Part shown: positions 8,045 through 17,162 of the stretch, piece by piece
Layout: each line of letters opens with the position of its first letter
How positions within the stretch are numbered: position 1 is the first letter of the stretch
Source: Desulfobacterales bacterium
GTDB lineage: Bacteria > Desulfobacterota > Desulfobacteria > Desulfobacterales > JANQIE01
DNA: 64,000 nucleotides
Assembly (NCBI GenBank): GCA_028282295.1
Contig: JANQIE010000085.1
Span: forward strand, 1 to 64,000
Direction of reading: 5' to 3'
Translations under genes and position numbers: made by a program
The notes under the pieces: model-generated
What the model saw: the letters and a program-made list of their open reading frames with translations, nothing else
What the model was told of the DNA's origin: nothing
Databases searched by the model: none

Positions 8045-9583
8045 TTACAAATTCTGCGCCGCTGTGCGCGGATGGGTTTTGAGGTATTCCAGCCGGTTCA
8101 GGCCGTTGACGTAGGCTTTGGCGCTGGCGGTAACCACATCGGCGTCCGCGCCCTTGCCCAAGGCGATCAGGCCGTTTTCCTTCAACCGCACGGTGACCTC
8201 GCCCTGCGCGTCGGTGCCGCCGGTCAGGGCGCTCACGGTAAAGCGGAGCAGTTCCGAATCGGTGTTGGTCATTTTGGCGATGGTGTTGAACGCCGCGTCA
8301 ATGGGGCCGTTGCCGTAACCGGCGTCCTTGAGCGGACGGTCGTTGATGCTCATCTGGACGCTGGCCATGGGCAGGACCGTGGTGCCGCAGGTGACGTGCA
8401 GGTATTGAAGTTTGAATATGTCGGCCGTGCGCAGCAATCCTTCGGTGACCAGCGCTTCCAGATCCTCGTCCATCACGTGCTTTTTCTTGTCGGCCAGCGC
8501 CTTGAACTGTTTGAACACGATTTGCAGTTCGTCATCGGACAGGTCGTAGCCCATTTCCTTTAAATGCGAGCGCAGGGCATGGCGGCCGGAATGCTTGCCC
8601 AGCACCAGTTTGTTGGTGTTCAAGCCGATGGTTTCCGGGCTCATGATTTCATAGGTCATCGGGTTTTTCAGCACACCGTCCTGGTGAATGCCGGCTTCGT
8701 GGGCAAAGGCGTTGGCTCCCACAATGGCCTTGTTGGGCTGCACCATGATGCCGGTGATCAGACTGACCAGACGGCTGCTGGGGTAAATGTGCTTCGCGTT
8801 GATGTTGGTCGTCAGCGGCAGAAAGTTCTGGCGAGTCTGGATTGCCATGATCACTTCCTCTAGTGAGGTGTTGCCGGCCCGTTCGCCGATGCCGTTGATG
8901 GTCACCTCGGCCTGCCGGGCCCCGGCGCTGATGGCGGCCAGGGTGTTGGCCGTGGCCAGCCCCAGGTCGTTGTGGCAGTGCACGCTCAGAACCGCCTTGT
9001 CGATGTTGGGGGTGTGGGTCATGATGTATTTTGCCAGCTCGGCGAATTCCTCGGGAATGGCATAACCGACGGTGTCGGGCAGATTGACGGTGGTGGCGCC
9101 GGCCTCGATGGCCGCTGCGAAGACTTTGCATAAAAAGTCACGATCGCTGCGCGAGCCGTCTTCGGCGGAAAACTCGACATTATCGGTGAAGGCTTTGGCA
9201 TATTTCACGGCTTCCACGGCGGTTGTGACTACCTGCTCGCGCGACATGTTGAGCTTGTACTTCATGTGGATGTCCGACGTGGCGATGAAGGTGTGGATGC
9301 GCGGCTTGGCCGCGTGTTGGACGGCGCCCCAGGCTTTGTCGATATCGTCTTTGGCGGTGCGGCACAGTCCGGCCACGGTGGCGCGTTTCAACTTACCGGC
9401 AATTTGCGCCACGGCGTCAAAATCACCTTCCGAAGCAGCCGGAAAGCCGGCTTCGATAATATCGACCCCCAGTTTTTCGAGTTGAACGGCCAGACGCAGT
9501 TTTTCAGCGGTATTCATGCTGGCACCGGGAGATTGTTCGCCGTCGCGCAGGGTGGTATCGAAGATGTACAAGCGATCAGTCAT
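8045..9583 (-). CDS. leuA: 2-isopropylmalate synthase
   Basis: LeuA condenses acetyl-CoA with 2-oxoisovalerate, the first committed step of leucine synthesis. The 512-residue protein has the DRE-TIM barrel signature FDTTLRDGEQSPG at the N-terminus, the metal HxH in SVHCHNDLGLATAN, and NGIGERAGN. A C-terminal LeuA allosteric domain (about residues 385-500) carries the usual leucine feedback site. The ATG at 9583 is chosen because AAGGAG sits 9 bp upstream; an in-frame start at 9607 lacks this. It is the last gene of the ilv/leu run. leuB, leuC and leuD are not in the window. Confidence 0.96.
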   Translation of the reverse strand: MTDRLYIFDTTLRDGEQSPGASMNTAEKLRLAVQLEKLGVDIIEAGFPAASEGDFDAVAQIAGKLKRATVAGLCRTAKDDIDKAWGAVQHAAKPRIHTFIATSDIHMKYKLNMSREQVVTTAVEAVKYAKAFTDNVEFSAEDGSRSDRDFLCKVFAAAIEAGATTVNLPDTVGYAIPEEFAELAKYIMTHTPNIDKAVLSVHCHNDLGLATANTLAAISAGARQAEVTINGIGERAGNTSLEEVIMAIQTRQNFLPLTTNINAKHIYPSSRLVSLITGIMVQPNKAIVGANAFAHEAGIHQDGVLKNPMTYEIMSPETIGLNTNKLVLGKHSGRHALRSHLKEMGYDLSDDELQIVFKQFKALADKKKHVMDEDLEALVTEGLLRTADIFKLQYLHVTCGTTVLPMASVQMSINDRPLKDAGYGNGPIDAAFNTIAKMTNTDSELLRFTVSALTGGTDAQGEVTVRLKENGLIALGKGADADVVTASAKAYVNGLNRLEYLKTHPRTAAQNL

Positions 9584-9637
9584 GGGTTTACTCCTTCTGG
9601 TTGGCACCCGGCCGCTACGTGGCGGGTGCTTTTTGTA

Positions 9638-11263
9638 CTAGCATTTACAGGCATTGTTCCGGTCTTCGGATGCCTGCGTCAATTTATACTGAAAACTGTC
9701 TTCCAGGGCCTGCCAGCTTGCCTCGATAATATCTTCCGATACGCCGATGGTGCTCCACAGATGATCGTGGTCGCGTGACTCGATAAAAACGCGCACCTTG
9801 GACGAGGTGCCGTGCCGGCCGTCGATGACCCGCACTTTGAAGTCGACCAGGCGCATGGCTTCCAGGTCGGGGAAGAATTTGCTCAGGGCCTTGCGCAAGG
9901 CATTGTCCAGGGCGCTGACCGGCCCGTCGCCCTCGGCCGCCGTGATCTCATGGGTGTCACCCACCGATATCTTGATGGTGGCGTGCGAACGGCAGGGCTT
10001 GTTCTTGTCCTTTTCCGTCGATACCCGGAAGGATTCGAGCAAAAAGGGGACTTTGAACTGGTCGGTCAGTTTTTTGATCAGCACTTTGAACGAGCCGTCG
10101 GCCACTTCGAACTGATAGCCCATCTGTTCCAGTTCCTTGATCCTGGTTACGATTTTGCGGCTGTCGTAGCCGTTGGCGCCCAGTTCCACCCCCAGCTCCT
10201 TGGCTTTGTACTCGATGTTGCTTCTGCCGGAAAGATCCGAGATCAGGACCCGCCGGCGGTTGCCGACGACTTCCGGGTCCAGGTGCTCATAGGCCCGCGC
10301 TTCCTTCATGATGGCGCTGACATGGATGCCGCCTTTGTGGGCAAACGCGCTTTTACCCACAAACGGCCGGGTGTTGCGCGGCACGATATTGGCGGTTTCG
10401 CTGACAAACCGCGATAGTTTGCGCAGCTTTTTCAATCTTTCGGTGCGAATGCAGTCCCGGTTCATCTTGGTGCGCAGGATCGGTATGATGGCGGTTAAAT
10501 CGGCGTTGCCGCACCGTTCACCATAGCCGTTGATGGTGCCGTGAACCATGCGCACGCCCTTGCGCACGGCGGTGATGCTGTTGGCCACGGCCAGGCCGCA
10601 GTCGTCATGACTATGGATGCCCAGCAAAAAAGGGAGGGCGGCCGGATCGGTTTTGTAATGCGCCGCCAGCGCCGTCTGCACCTCGGTGATGATGGTTTCG
10701 GTTTCAAAGGGCAGGGTGCCGCCGTTGGTGTCGCACAGGACCAGGGCGTCGGCTTTGGCGTCGGCGGCCGCAATCAGTGTCTTTAAAGCGTAGTCCGGGT
10801 TTTCCTTGTACGCGTCGAAGAAGTGCTCGGCGTCGTAGATCACTTCGTCGACTTCGTCGTTCAGGAAGGCAACTGAGTCGCTGATCATGGCCAGGTTTTC
10901 TTCCAGGGTGTTGCCCATGACCGTTTCGACGTGCAAATCCCAGGTCTTGCCGAAGATCGCCACCACCGGGGTATGACTTTTCAACAACGCCTGCAGGTTG
11001 CCGTCATCCGCCGCTGCGATGCCGGGCCGCCGGGTGGCGCCGAATGCCGTAATGCGCGCCTGTTTGAAATCGGTGCGCTGGGCCAGTTTGAAAAACTGAA
11101 TATCCCTGGGATTGGAGCCGGGCCAGCCGCCCTCGATGTAATGCACGCCCAGTTCATCCAGTTTTCTGGCGATTTTCAACTTCTCCTCGGCCGAGAAGTT
11201 GATGTTCTCTCCCTGGGTACCGTCGCGCAACGTGGTGTCGTAGATTAGTATCGGTTCCGTCAT
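9638..11263 (-). CDS. cimA: (R)-citramalate synthase
   Basis: CimA condenses acetyl-CoA with pyruvate to (R)-citramalate and opens a threonine-independent route to isoleucine. The 541-residue protein shows YDTTLRDGTQGENINFS, the metal motif GIHSHDDCGLAVAN and NGYGERCGN. It has a C-terminal regulatory domain like LeuA. The extended DGTQGENI form and 540-residue length separate this CimA type from LeuA and homocitrate synthase. The ATG at 11263 follows GGGAG. It sits between ilvC and leuA, 54 bp before leuA, in a branched-chain amino acid operon, which supports the biosynthetic role. Confidence 0.92.
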   Translation of the reverse strand: MTEPILIYDTTLRDGTQGENINFSAEEKLKIARKLDELGVHYIEGGWPGSNPRDIQFFKLAQRTDFKQARITAFGATRRPGIAAADDGNLQALLKSHTPVVAIFGKTWDLHVETVMGNTLEENLAMISDSVAFLNDEVDEVIYDAEHFFDAYKENPDYALKTLIAAADAKADALVLCDTNGGTLPFETETIITEVQTALAAHYKTDPAALPFLLGIHSHDDCGLAVANSITAVRKGVRMVHGTINGYGERCGNADLTAIIPILRTKMNRDCIRTERLKKLRKLSRFVSETANIVPRNTRPFVGKSAFAHKGGIHVSAIMKEARAYEHLDPEVVGNRRRVLISDLSGRSNIEYKAKELGVELGANGYDSRKIVTRIKELEQMGYQFEVADGSFKVLIKKLTDQFKVPFLLESFRVSTEKDKNKPCRSHATIKISVGDTHEITAAEGDGPVSALDNALRKALSKFFPDLEAMRLVDFKVRVIDGRHGTSSKVRVFIESRDHDHLWSTIGVSEDIIEASWQALEDSFQYKLTQASEDRNNACKC

Positions 11264-11361
11264 GCTGTTCTCCCAAACCGGTTGACGATCGATCCATGAT
11301 CGCCGGGGATCGCCCACAATCGCCGGGGCCGCCGGAAGAATCCGGCGGCCATGGGTCGATT

Positions 11362-12420
11362 TCAGGCTTTGGTTTTGCGGTTCTCAGGCCGCAGGGCTCT
11401 TACGGCTTCACCGGCCTTCCACATTTCGGAATCGTGGATGACTTTCAGTTCGGCATTCAGTTTTTCGCGGTAATCGGGGGCACTGTTGCACTCCAGGGTC
11501 CGTTTGGTCTCTTTGCCCGAGGCCACGGACTCATACAGTTCGTCGAAAACCGGCGCCACGGCGTCTCTGAATTTCGGTGCCCAGTCCAGCGCACCGCGTT
11601 GGGCAGTGGTGCTGCAATTGGCGAACATCCAGTCCATGCCGTTCTGGGCGACCAGACGAATCAGGCTCTGGGTCAGTTCTTCCACGGTTTCATTGAATGC
11701 CTCGCTGGGGCTGTGGCCTTTTTTGCGCAGCAGGTTGTACTGGGCTTCCATGGTGCCGGCCAGGCAACCCATCAGCACACCGCGCTCGCCGGTCAGGTCG
11801 CTGTAGACTTCCTTTTCAAAATTGGTGGGAAACAGGTAACCCGAACCAACGGCGATCCCCAGCGCCAGGGTGCGGTCCTTGGCCCGGCCGGTGGCGTCCT
11901 GGAACACGGCGTAGCTGGAGTTGATGCCGCTGCCGTCCAGAAAGTTGGTCCGCACGGTGGTGCCCGATCCTTTGGGGGCGACCAGAATGACATCCACATC
12001 AGCCGGCGGCACAATGCCGGTTTGATCTTTGTAAACAATGCCGAAACCGTGCGAGAAGTACAAGGCGTCGCCCTGGTTCAGGCACGCTTTGATTTGCGGC
12101 CAGGCCGCAACCTGACCCGCGTCGGATAACAGGTACTGGATGATGGTCGCTTTTTTTGCGGCCTCTTCGATCGGCAACAGGGTCTCGCCGGGAACAAAAC
12201 CGTCCGCCTTGGCTTTTTCATAGGATGCGCTTCCTTCGCGCTGACCCACGATAACATTGATGCCGTTGTCGCGCATGTTCAGCGCCTGACCCGGTCCCTG
12301 GACACCGTAACCGAGTACGGCGATGACTTCATCCTTAAGGACTTCACGTGCTTTTTCCAGGGTGAACTCTTCGGCTGTAACAACTTCTTCAACTACGCCG
12401 CCAAAATCAATCTTTGCCAT
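11362..12420 (-). CDS. ilvC: Ketol-acid reductoisomerase, Bacteroidetes/plant-like form
   Basis: IlvC converts acetolactate and acetohydroxybutyrate to dihydroxy acids with NAD(P)H and Mg2+. The 352-residue protein has AVLGYGVQGPGQALNMRDNG as dinucleotide-binding loop, FSHGFGI, VAPKGSGTTVR, and a Mg-binding segment with LTGERGVLMG. It ends with CNSAPDYREKLNAEL. The GYGVQGPG loop (rather than GYGSQGHA) and the C-terminal layout resemble Bacteroidetes KARI more than the usual bacterial class I enzyme, from memory of those sequences. The ATG at 12420 follows GGAGG. It lies 100 bp after ilvN. Confidence 0.94.
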   Translation of the reverse strand: MAKIDFGGVVEEVVTAEEFTLEKAREVLKDEVIAVLGYGVQGPGQALNMRDNGINVIVGQREGSASYEKAKADGFVPGETLLPIEEAAKKATIIQYLLSDAGQVAAWPQIKACLNQGDALYFSHGFGIVYKDQTGIVPPADVDVILVAPKGSGTTVRTNFLDGSGINSSYAVFQDATGRAKDRTLALGIAVGSGYLFPTNFEKEVYSDLTGERGVLMGCLAGTMEAQYNLLRKKGHSPSEAFNETVEELTQSLIRLVAQNGMDWMFANCSTTAQRGALDWAPKFRDAVAPVFDELYESVASGKETKRTLECNSAPDYREKLNAELKVIHDSEMWKAGEAVRALRPENRKTKA

Positions 12421-12520
12421 TTTTTCCTCCAACAGTCGTTTAGTAGTATAATCGTTCCGCGGTTTAAATTTGTGTAGCGGAGACGATAGTAAAATTCCAA
12501 ATAGTTATTTGAAATTCGGG

Positions 12521-13048
12521 TTAGCGCCGGTGCTTGGACTCGCGGTTCAGGGCGCAAATGCCGGTGCGCGCGATTTTGCGAATCCCGAAGGGCTTGAGCA
12601 GGCTCAGGATTGCTTCCAGTTTGCCTTCGTCGCCGGTGACTTCTATGGTGTAGTGCTCGGGACCGACATCCACCACCTTGCAGCGGAAGATGTCGACCAT
12701 CCGCAGGATTTCAGCCCGGTGGTCGGCTTTGGCCGACACACAGATGAGCGCCATTTCGCGTTGCACCGACGCCATGACGGCCATGCGGCGCACTTTGATG
12801 ACGTTCACCAGCTTGTTTACCTGTTTTTCGATTTGTTCGATAATCGCGCGGTTGCCCTGGGTTGCGAGCGTGATGCGCGATACGTTCGGGTCGGTGGTGG
12901 CCGCTACGTTCAGGCTTTCGATGTTGTAGCCGCGCCCGCTGAAAAGACCGACGATCCGTGAAAGCACGCCCGGTTCATTGTCGACCAGGATGGACAGAAC
13001 CTTTTTTTCTTCGCAGATTGTTGCATTGCCATTTTTCATCGCAGTCAC
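12521..13048 (-). CDS. ilvN: Acetolactate synthase small (regulatory) subunit
   Basis: This 175-residue regulatory subunit of acetohydroxyacid synthase has an N-terminal ACT domain (ILVDNEPGVLSRIVGLFSGR, then NIESLNVAATTDP). The C-terminal ALS_ss domain (AEILRMVDIFRCKVVDVG) follows. It confers valine feedback inhibition and boosts catalytic-subunit activity. The reading begins at GTG 13048; an ATG at 13039, three codons later, is equally possible. It is 17 bp downstream of ilvB, as expected for cotranslated subunits. Confidence 0.93.
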   Translation of the reverse strand: MTAMKNGNATICEEKKVLSILVDNEPGVLSRIVGLFSGRGYNIESLNVAATTDPNVSRITLATQGNRAIIEQIEKQVNKLVNVIKVRRMAVMASVQREMALICVSAKADHRAEILRMVDIFRCKVVDVGPEHYTIEVTGDEGKLEAILSLLKPFGIRKIARTGICALNRESKHRR

Positions 13049-13065
13049 TCGCTTTTTTGTGTTTG

Positions 13066-14754
13066 CTAAACCAACAGCATTTCCGTAATCGCCTTGCCGG
13101 CCGGCACCATGGGGTAGACACTCTCTTCCCGGTCTACCGCAAAATCCATGATCACCGGGCGCGGCACGCTCAGGCCCTCGGCCAGTACTTTTTCAACTTC
13201 ATCAGGTTTGGCGGCCCGCAGGCCCACCGCACCAAAGGCTTCGGCCAGCTTGACGAAATCCGGGGCGTGTTCCATGCAGGTGCAGGCGTAGTTCTTCTGA
13301 TAGAAAAGCTCCTGCCATTGGCGCACCATGCCCAGGTAGCCGTTGTTGAGAATTACCACCTTCACCGGCAGGCAGCACTGGACCGCGGTGGCCATCTCCT
13401 GGATGTTCATCTGAATACTGCCGTCACCGGCTACATCGACCACCAGTTTGTCCGGGCAGGCGATTTGCGCGCCGATGGCGGCCGGCAGTCCAAAGCCCAT
13501 GGTGCCCAGCCCGCCCGAGGAGATAAAATGGTTCGGCGCCTTGAAGTGGTAGTACTGTGCCGTCCACATCTGGTTCTGCCCCACCTCAGTGGTGATGATG
13601 GCTTCACCTTTGGAAAGCTCGAACAGTTTTTCGATGACATATTGCGGTTTGATCACGTCTTTTTGTTCGTAGGCCAAAGGGGTGGTCGCCTTCCATTCGG
13701 CAATCCGGTCATGCCAGGGTTGCGTGCGGGTGGCCAGAGCATCCAGATCCTGCGTTTTGAGCATGTGGTTCAGGTGGGACAGGGTGATCCTGCAATCGCC
13801 GACCACCGGAATGGTGACCGGGATGTTCTTGCGGATCGACGTGGGATCGATATCGATATGCACGATTTTGGCCTGGGCCGCGAAAACATCGGTCTTGCCG
13901 GTGACCCGGTCGTCAAAACGGGCGCCGACGGCGATCATCAGATCGCAAGCCCCGGTGCACATGTTGGCCCGATAGGTGCCGTGCATGCCGAGCATGCCCA
14001 GCCACAAGGGATCACTGCCCGGAAAGGCCCCCAGCCCCATCAGGGAGGTGGTGACCGGGATGCGGGCTTTGCGGGCCAGCTCGGTGAGTTCGTCATAGGC
14101 GCCGGACAGGATCGCTCCGCCGCCGGCAAAAATCAGCGGACGCTCGGCCTGCATGATCAGGTCGATGACCTTCTGGAGCTGTTTTTTGTTGGGCTCGTAG
14201 GTTGGATTGTACGACCGCATTTTGATCGGCTCCGGTTCTTTGTAAGCCGTCTTGCCGGCCGACACGTCCTTGGGCAGGTCGATCAACACCGGGCCGGGGC
14301 GTCCGCTACGGGCGATGTGAAACGCCTCCTTGACGGTGTTCGCCAGATCGTTGATGTCCTTGATCAGGTAGTTGTGTTTGGAGCACGGCCGGGTGATGCC
14401 CACGATATCGACTTCCTGGAAGGCATCGTTGCCGATCAGGTGCGTGGGCACCTGACCCGTGAACACCACCATCGGGATTGAGTCCATGTAAGCGGTGGCG
14501 ATACCGGTCACCGTGTTGGTCGCGCCGGGACCGGAGGTCACCAGACAAACCCCGACCTTGCCGCTGGCCCGGGCGTAACCGTCGGCGGCATGGACCGCCC
14601 CTTGTTCGTGGCGGACCAGGACATGGCGAATCTCTTGGGTGCGCGATAGTTCGTCGTAAATATCGATCACCACACCTCCGGGGTAACCGAAAATCGTATC
14701 AACGCCTTCTTCTTTGAGAACTTTCATTAGGATTTGAGCGCCTGTCAGTTCCAT
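13066..14754 (-). CDS. ilvB: Acetolactate synthase large (catalytic) subunit
   Basis: This is the TPP- and FAD-dependent enzyme of the first common branched-chain step: 2 pyruvate to acetolactate, or pyruvate plus 2-oxobutyrate. The 562-residue length is typical. Visible features are GYPGGVVIDIYDEL, the catalytic-Glu region RHEQGAVHAADGYARASGK, the FAD-domain segment with GARFDDRVTG, and the TPP motif GDGSIQMN ending at VVILNNGYLG. The ATG at 14754 follows AGAGG. It is separated from ilvD by 425 bp that include a 7-bp tandem repeat just upstream of this start. Confidence 0.96.
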   Translation of the reverse strand: MELTGAQILMKVLKEEGVDTIFGYPGGVVIDIYDELSRTQEIRHVLVRHEQGAVHAADGYARASGKVGVCLVTSGPGATNTVTGIATAYMDSIPMVVFTGQVPTHLIGNDAFQEVDIVGITRPCSKHNYLIKDINDLANTVKEAFHIARSGRPGPVLIDLPKDVSAGKTAYKEPEPIKMRSYNPTYEPNKKQLQKVIDLIMQAERPLIFAGGGAILSGAYDELTELARKARIPVTTSLMGLGAFPGSDPLWLGMLGMHGTYRANMCTGACDLMIAVGARFDDRVTGKTDVFAAQAKIVHIDIDPTSIRKNIPVTIPVVGDCRITLSHLNHMLKTQDLDALATRTQPWHDRIAEWKATTPLAYEQKDVIKPQYVIEKLFELSKGEAIITTEVGQNQMWTAQYYHFKAPNHFISSGGLGTMGFGLPAAIGAQIACPDKLVVDVAGDGSIQMNIQEMATAVQCCLPVKVVILNNGYLGMVRQWQELFYQKNYACTCMEHAPDFVKLAEAFGAVGLRAAKPDEVEKVLAEGLSVPRPVIMDFAVDREESVYPMVPAGKAITEMLLV

Positions 14755-14791
14755 GATGAACCTCTTTTAGGTTTGGATGATGGTTGTATTT

Positions 14792-14845
14792 TTGAAATTT
14801 GAAACTCGAAACTCGAAATTTGAAATTTGAAATTTGAAATTTGAG
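14792..14845. repeat. 7-bp tandem repeat (TGAAATT) x about 8
   Basis: Consecutive heptamers TGAAATT, TGAAACT and CGAAACT run for about eight copies, ending some 38 bp upstream of the ilvB start. It is a microsatellite that could vary in copy number by slippage. Confidence 0.85.
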
Positions 14846-15030
14846 GCTGTAGGGGCGGCGTTTCGCCGCGAGCCGGATTTAAATCGCAACGGGACGCTGC
14901 GCCGCTGCAATCGTAAAACAATTTTGATCGGTTATCCGAAAAGTCCAATTGGATTCCTTCTTCGTTTTCCCCCTCAAGGGGCATAGCCGTCAGGCTAAGG
15001 CGCTAAATAAGCAAAAAGGTATTTTGTCGT

Positions 15031-15065
15031 TTAGATCCTGGACCCCGGCTTTCGCCGGGGTGGCG
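15031..15065. repeat. CCGGC/GCCGG palindromic repeat, single copy
   Basis: It matches the inverted repeats that bracket the 70-bp array (7537-7575 and 7917-7955) with about two mismatches: TTAGATCCTGGACCCC then GGCTTTCGCCGGGG. Confidence 0.75.
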
Positions 15066-15179
15066 AAGTACTTTCCTGCGTCATTCCTTCGCCCCCCGGA
15101 TCGGGTCCGGTGCAGGCCCCGGCATCCAGATATAAATGACCTCCATCCGTAATTCTTAATTCCAAGAATCCCAATCGCC

Positions 15180-16850
15180 CTACCGCACCACGGCCCCCTT
15201 GCTGGCCGCCGATACGGTTTTGGCGTAGCGGGCCATGTAGCCGTGGGTGATTTTGGGCGGGGGCGGTTGCCATGACTCAATGCGCTGCCGGATCTCTTCT
15301 TCGGAAATCTTCAATTGAATACGTTTATTCGGTATGTCGATGGCGATGCGGTCATCTTCCCGCACAATGGCGATGGGGCCGCCCTGCATCGCTTCAGGAG
15401 AAATGTGCCCGATGCTGGCCCCCCGGGTGCCGCCGGAAAAGCGGCCGTCGGTCAACAGGGCCACATGGGCGTCCAGCCCCATGCCGGCGATGGCCGCTGT
15501 CGGGGTCAGCATTTCGCGCATGCCCGGACCGCCTTTGGGACCTTCGTAACGGATGACGATGACGTCGCCCTTGTTGATCTGTTTTTCAAGAATCGCTTGA
15601 GTGGCCTCTTCTTCCGAGTCAAAGATCCGCGCCGGACCTTCATGGGTCATCATTTCGTCGCACACCGCCGATTGTTTGACCACACAGCCCTCCGGGGCCA
15701 GGTTGCCGAACAGGACCGCGAGCCCGCCTTGTTTGTGATAGGGATTGTCGATGGGGCGAATGACTTCCGGGTTCACGGCTTTAACCCGCGTCAGGTTGGC
15801 CTGCACGGTTTGCCCCGTCACCGTCAGGCAATCGCCCTTGATGCGGCCGTCGTCGGCCAGGATTTTCATGACACCGGGGATCCCGCCGGCCCGGTACAGG
15901 TCCTCGATGTGATCCTTGCCGCCGGGGCTCAGGGAACACAGGTGCGGGGTAGCCTGACTGACTTCGTTGATCAGGTTCAGGTCCAGGTCGACTTCGGCCT
16001 CCTGGGCCAGGGCGGTGAGGTGTAAAACGGTGTTGGTGGAGCAGCCCAGGGCCATGTCGACGGCCAGGGCGTTGCGAAAGGCGTCCGGGGTCATGATTTG
16101 ACGCGGGGTGATGCCCTTGGCGTGCAGGTCGACAATGCGCAGGCCGGCTTCCTTGGCCAGACGGATGCGCGCCGACATCACTGCCGGGATGGTGCCGTTG
16201 CCCGGCAGGCCCATGCCGATGACTTCGCTCAGGCAGTTCATGGAGTTGGCGGTGAACATGCCGGAGCAGGAACCACAGGTGGGGCAGGCTTCATCTTCGA
16301 TTTGTGCCAGTTCCGCCTCGCTCATGTTGCCGGCCCGCACGGCGCCCACGGCTTCGAAGACCGTGATCAGGTCGATGGCCTGGTCGCAGCCGGGATCGGG
16401 ATGACGACCGGCCAGCATCGGGCCGCCGCTGAGCACGATGGCCGGGAGGTTCAAACGGGCCGCGGCCATGAGCATGCCGGGCACGATTTTATCGCAGTTG
16501 GGAACCAGCACCAGGGCGTCGAGGGCGTGGGCCGTGGCCACCACCTCGATGGAATCGGCTATCAATTCACGGCTTCCCAGAGAGTACTTCATGCCCACAT
16601 GATTCATGGCGATGCCGTCGCAGACACCGATGGTGCCGAACTCCACGGGTGTGCCGCCGGCGGTGTAAATCCCGGCCTTGACCGCCTCGACCAGTTTGTC
16701 GAGATGAACGTGCCCCGGAATGATGGTGTTGGCGGAATTGGCAATACCGATCAACGGTTTTTTGATTTCACTGTCGGTGTATCCCATGGCCTTGAACAGA
16801 CTGCGGTGCGGCGCGCGTTCGATGCCTTTTTTGACGTTGTCGCTTTTCAT
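15180..16850 (-). CDS. ilvD: Dihydroxy-acid dehydratase
   Basis: IlvD dehydrates dihydroxyisovalerate and dihydroxymethylvalerate to the 2-oxo acids, using an Fe-S cluster and Mg2+. The 556-residue protein has the cluster cysteines in [14 protein letters not shown] and [16 protein letters not shown]. It ends in the usual [15 protein letters not shown] region. The ATG at 16850 is chosen because AAGGAG lies 9 bp upstream; an earlier ATG at 16877 lacks a good site. It is the first structural gene after the attenuator at 16937-17104, so its expression is probably set by branched-chain amino acid supply. Confidence 0.96.
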   Translation of the reverse strand: MKSDNVKKGIERAPHRSLFKAMGYTDSEIKKPLIGIANSANTIIPGHVHLDKLVEAVKAGIYTAGGTPVEFGTIGVCDGIAMNHVGMKYSLGSRELIADSIEVVATAHALDALVLVPNCDKIVPGMLMAAARLNLPAIVLSGGPMLAGRHPDPGCDQAIDLITVFEAVGAVRAGNMSEAELAQIEDEACPTCGSCSGMFTANSMNCLSEVIGMGLPGNGTIPAVMSARIRLAKEAGLRIVDLHAKGITPRQIMTPDAFRNALAVDMALGCSTNTVLHLTALAQEAEVDLDLNLINEVSQATPHLCSLSPGGKDHIEDLYRAGGIPGVMKILADDGRIKGDCLTVTGQTVQANLTRVKAVNPEVIRPIDNPYHKQGGLAVLFGNLAPEGCVVKQSAVCDEMMTHEGPARIFDSEEEATQAILEKQINKGDVIVIRYEGPKGGPGMREMLTPTAAIAGMGLDAHVALLTDGRFSGGTRGASIGHISPEAMQGGPIAIVREDDRIAIDIPNKRIQLKISEEEIRQRIESWQPPPPKITHGYMARYAKTVSAASKGAVVR

Positions 16851-16936
16851 ACCCGGTATCTCCTTATCGATGGACATTTGTTGGACATTTGTTCACAAAA
16901 GTTCAAGCTCTACCGTTTTCGGGTCGTGTTAAAACC

Positions 16937-16979
16937 AAAAAAAATCCGTTATCAGCGCTTGGGGCTGATAACGGATTTT
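16937..16979 (-). terminator. ilv attenuator terminator (segments 3:4)
   Basis: A perfect 16-bp stem (16941-16956 with 16964-16979, 7-nt loop) is followed on the minus strand by eight U residues (16937-16944 read in complement). It lies between the leader peptide and ilvD. Its 5' arm (segment 3) carries CCGTTATCAGCCCC. This can pair instead with GGGTTGATAACGG at 17008-17020 (segment 2) through 13 pairs, one of them G-U. The terminator and antiterminator are therefore mutually exclusive. Confidence 0.92.
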
Positions 16980-17002
16980 AAAGTTTCTTGGTGGTCAGGC
17001 AG

Positions 17003-17104
17003 TCAGCCCGTTATCAACCCTTTGTCCTCGTAGTCGAGAAGTACAACCACGAGGCTGAGAATAAGGATAAGAAGGTTGATAACGGTTACGTTTTGAATCA
17101 TCAT
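17003..17104 (-). CDS. ilv operon leader peptide (attenuation)
   Basis: This is a 33-codon reading frame, too short for ordinary gene calling. It starts ATG-ATG at 17104 after CAGGTAAT and ends at TGA 17003-17005. Residues 8-23 read VINLLILILSLVVVLL, 14 of 16 being Leu, Ile or Val. The codon run overlaps or follows segment 1 (17074-17085, CCGTTATCAACC), and the stop codon sits directly after segment 2 (17008-17019). A ribosome stalled for Leu/Ile/Val would cover segment 1 and free 2:3. A ribosome reaching the stop would cover segment 2 and allow the 3:4 terminator. This mirrors the enterobacterial ilv leader logic. Confidence 0.92.
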   Translation of the reverse strand: MMIQNVTVINLLILILSLVVVLLDYEDKGLITG

Positions 17105-17133
17105 ATTACCTGAAAATTCGATGTTGGCTTCAA

Positions 17134-17162
17134 GCCATATCAGCCTGTTTTTACCCTGTCAA
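17134..17162 (-). promoter_or_regulatory. Sigma-70 promoter of the ilv leader
   Basis: The minus strand has a perfect -35 box TTGACA (17157-17162), a 17-bp spacer and a weaker -10 candidate TATGGC (17134-17139). Transcription would begin near 17127, about 23 nt before the leader ATG. The position is what attenuation needs. Confidence 0.7.

Larger units (their letters stand above)
14755..15179. other. ilvD-ilvB intergenic region, no gene
   Basis: This 425-bp spacer contains the 7-bp tandem repeat (14792-14845), a small hairpin GGCGGCGTTTCGCCGC near 14853-14868, a CCGGCTTTCGCCGG family repeat (15031-15065) and an AT-rich AATTCTTAATT motif near 15149. No branched-chain leader peptide or convincing short gene was found in it on the minus strand, unlike upstream of ilvD. 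Confidence 0.6.

Noticed and set aside
12958..14481. 507-codon plus-strand frame opposite ilvN and ilvB
   Set aside because: Antisense shadow rich in His, Arg and Gly with no recognisable motif; ilvB and ilvN are certain.
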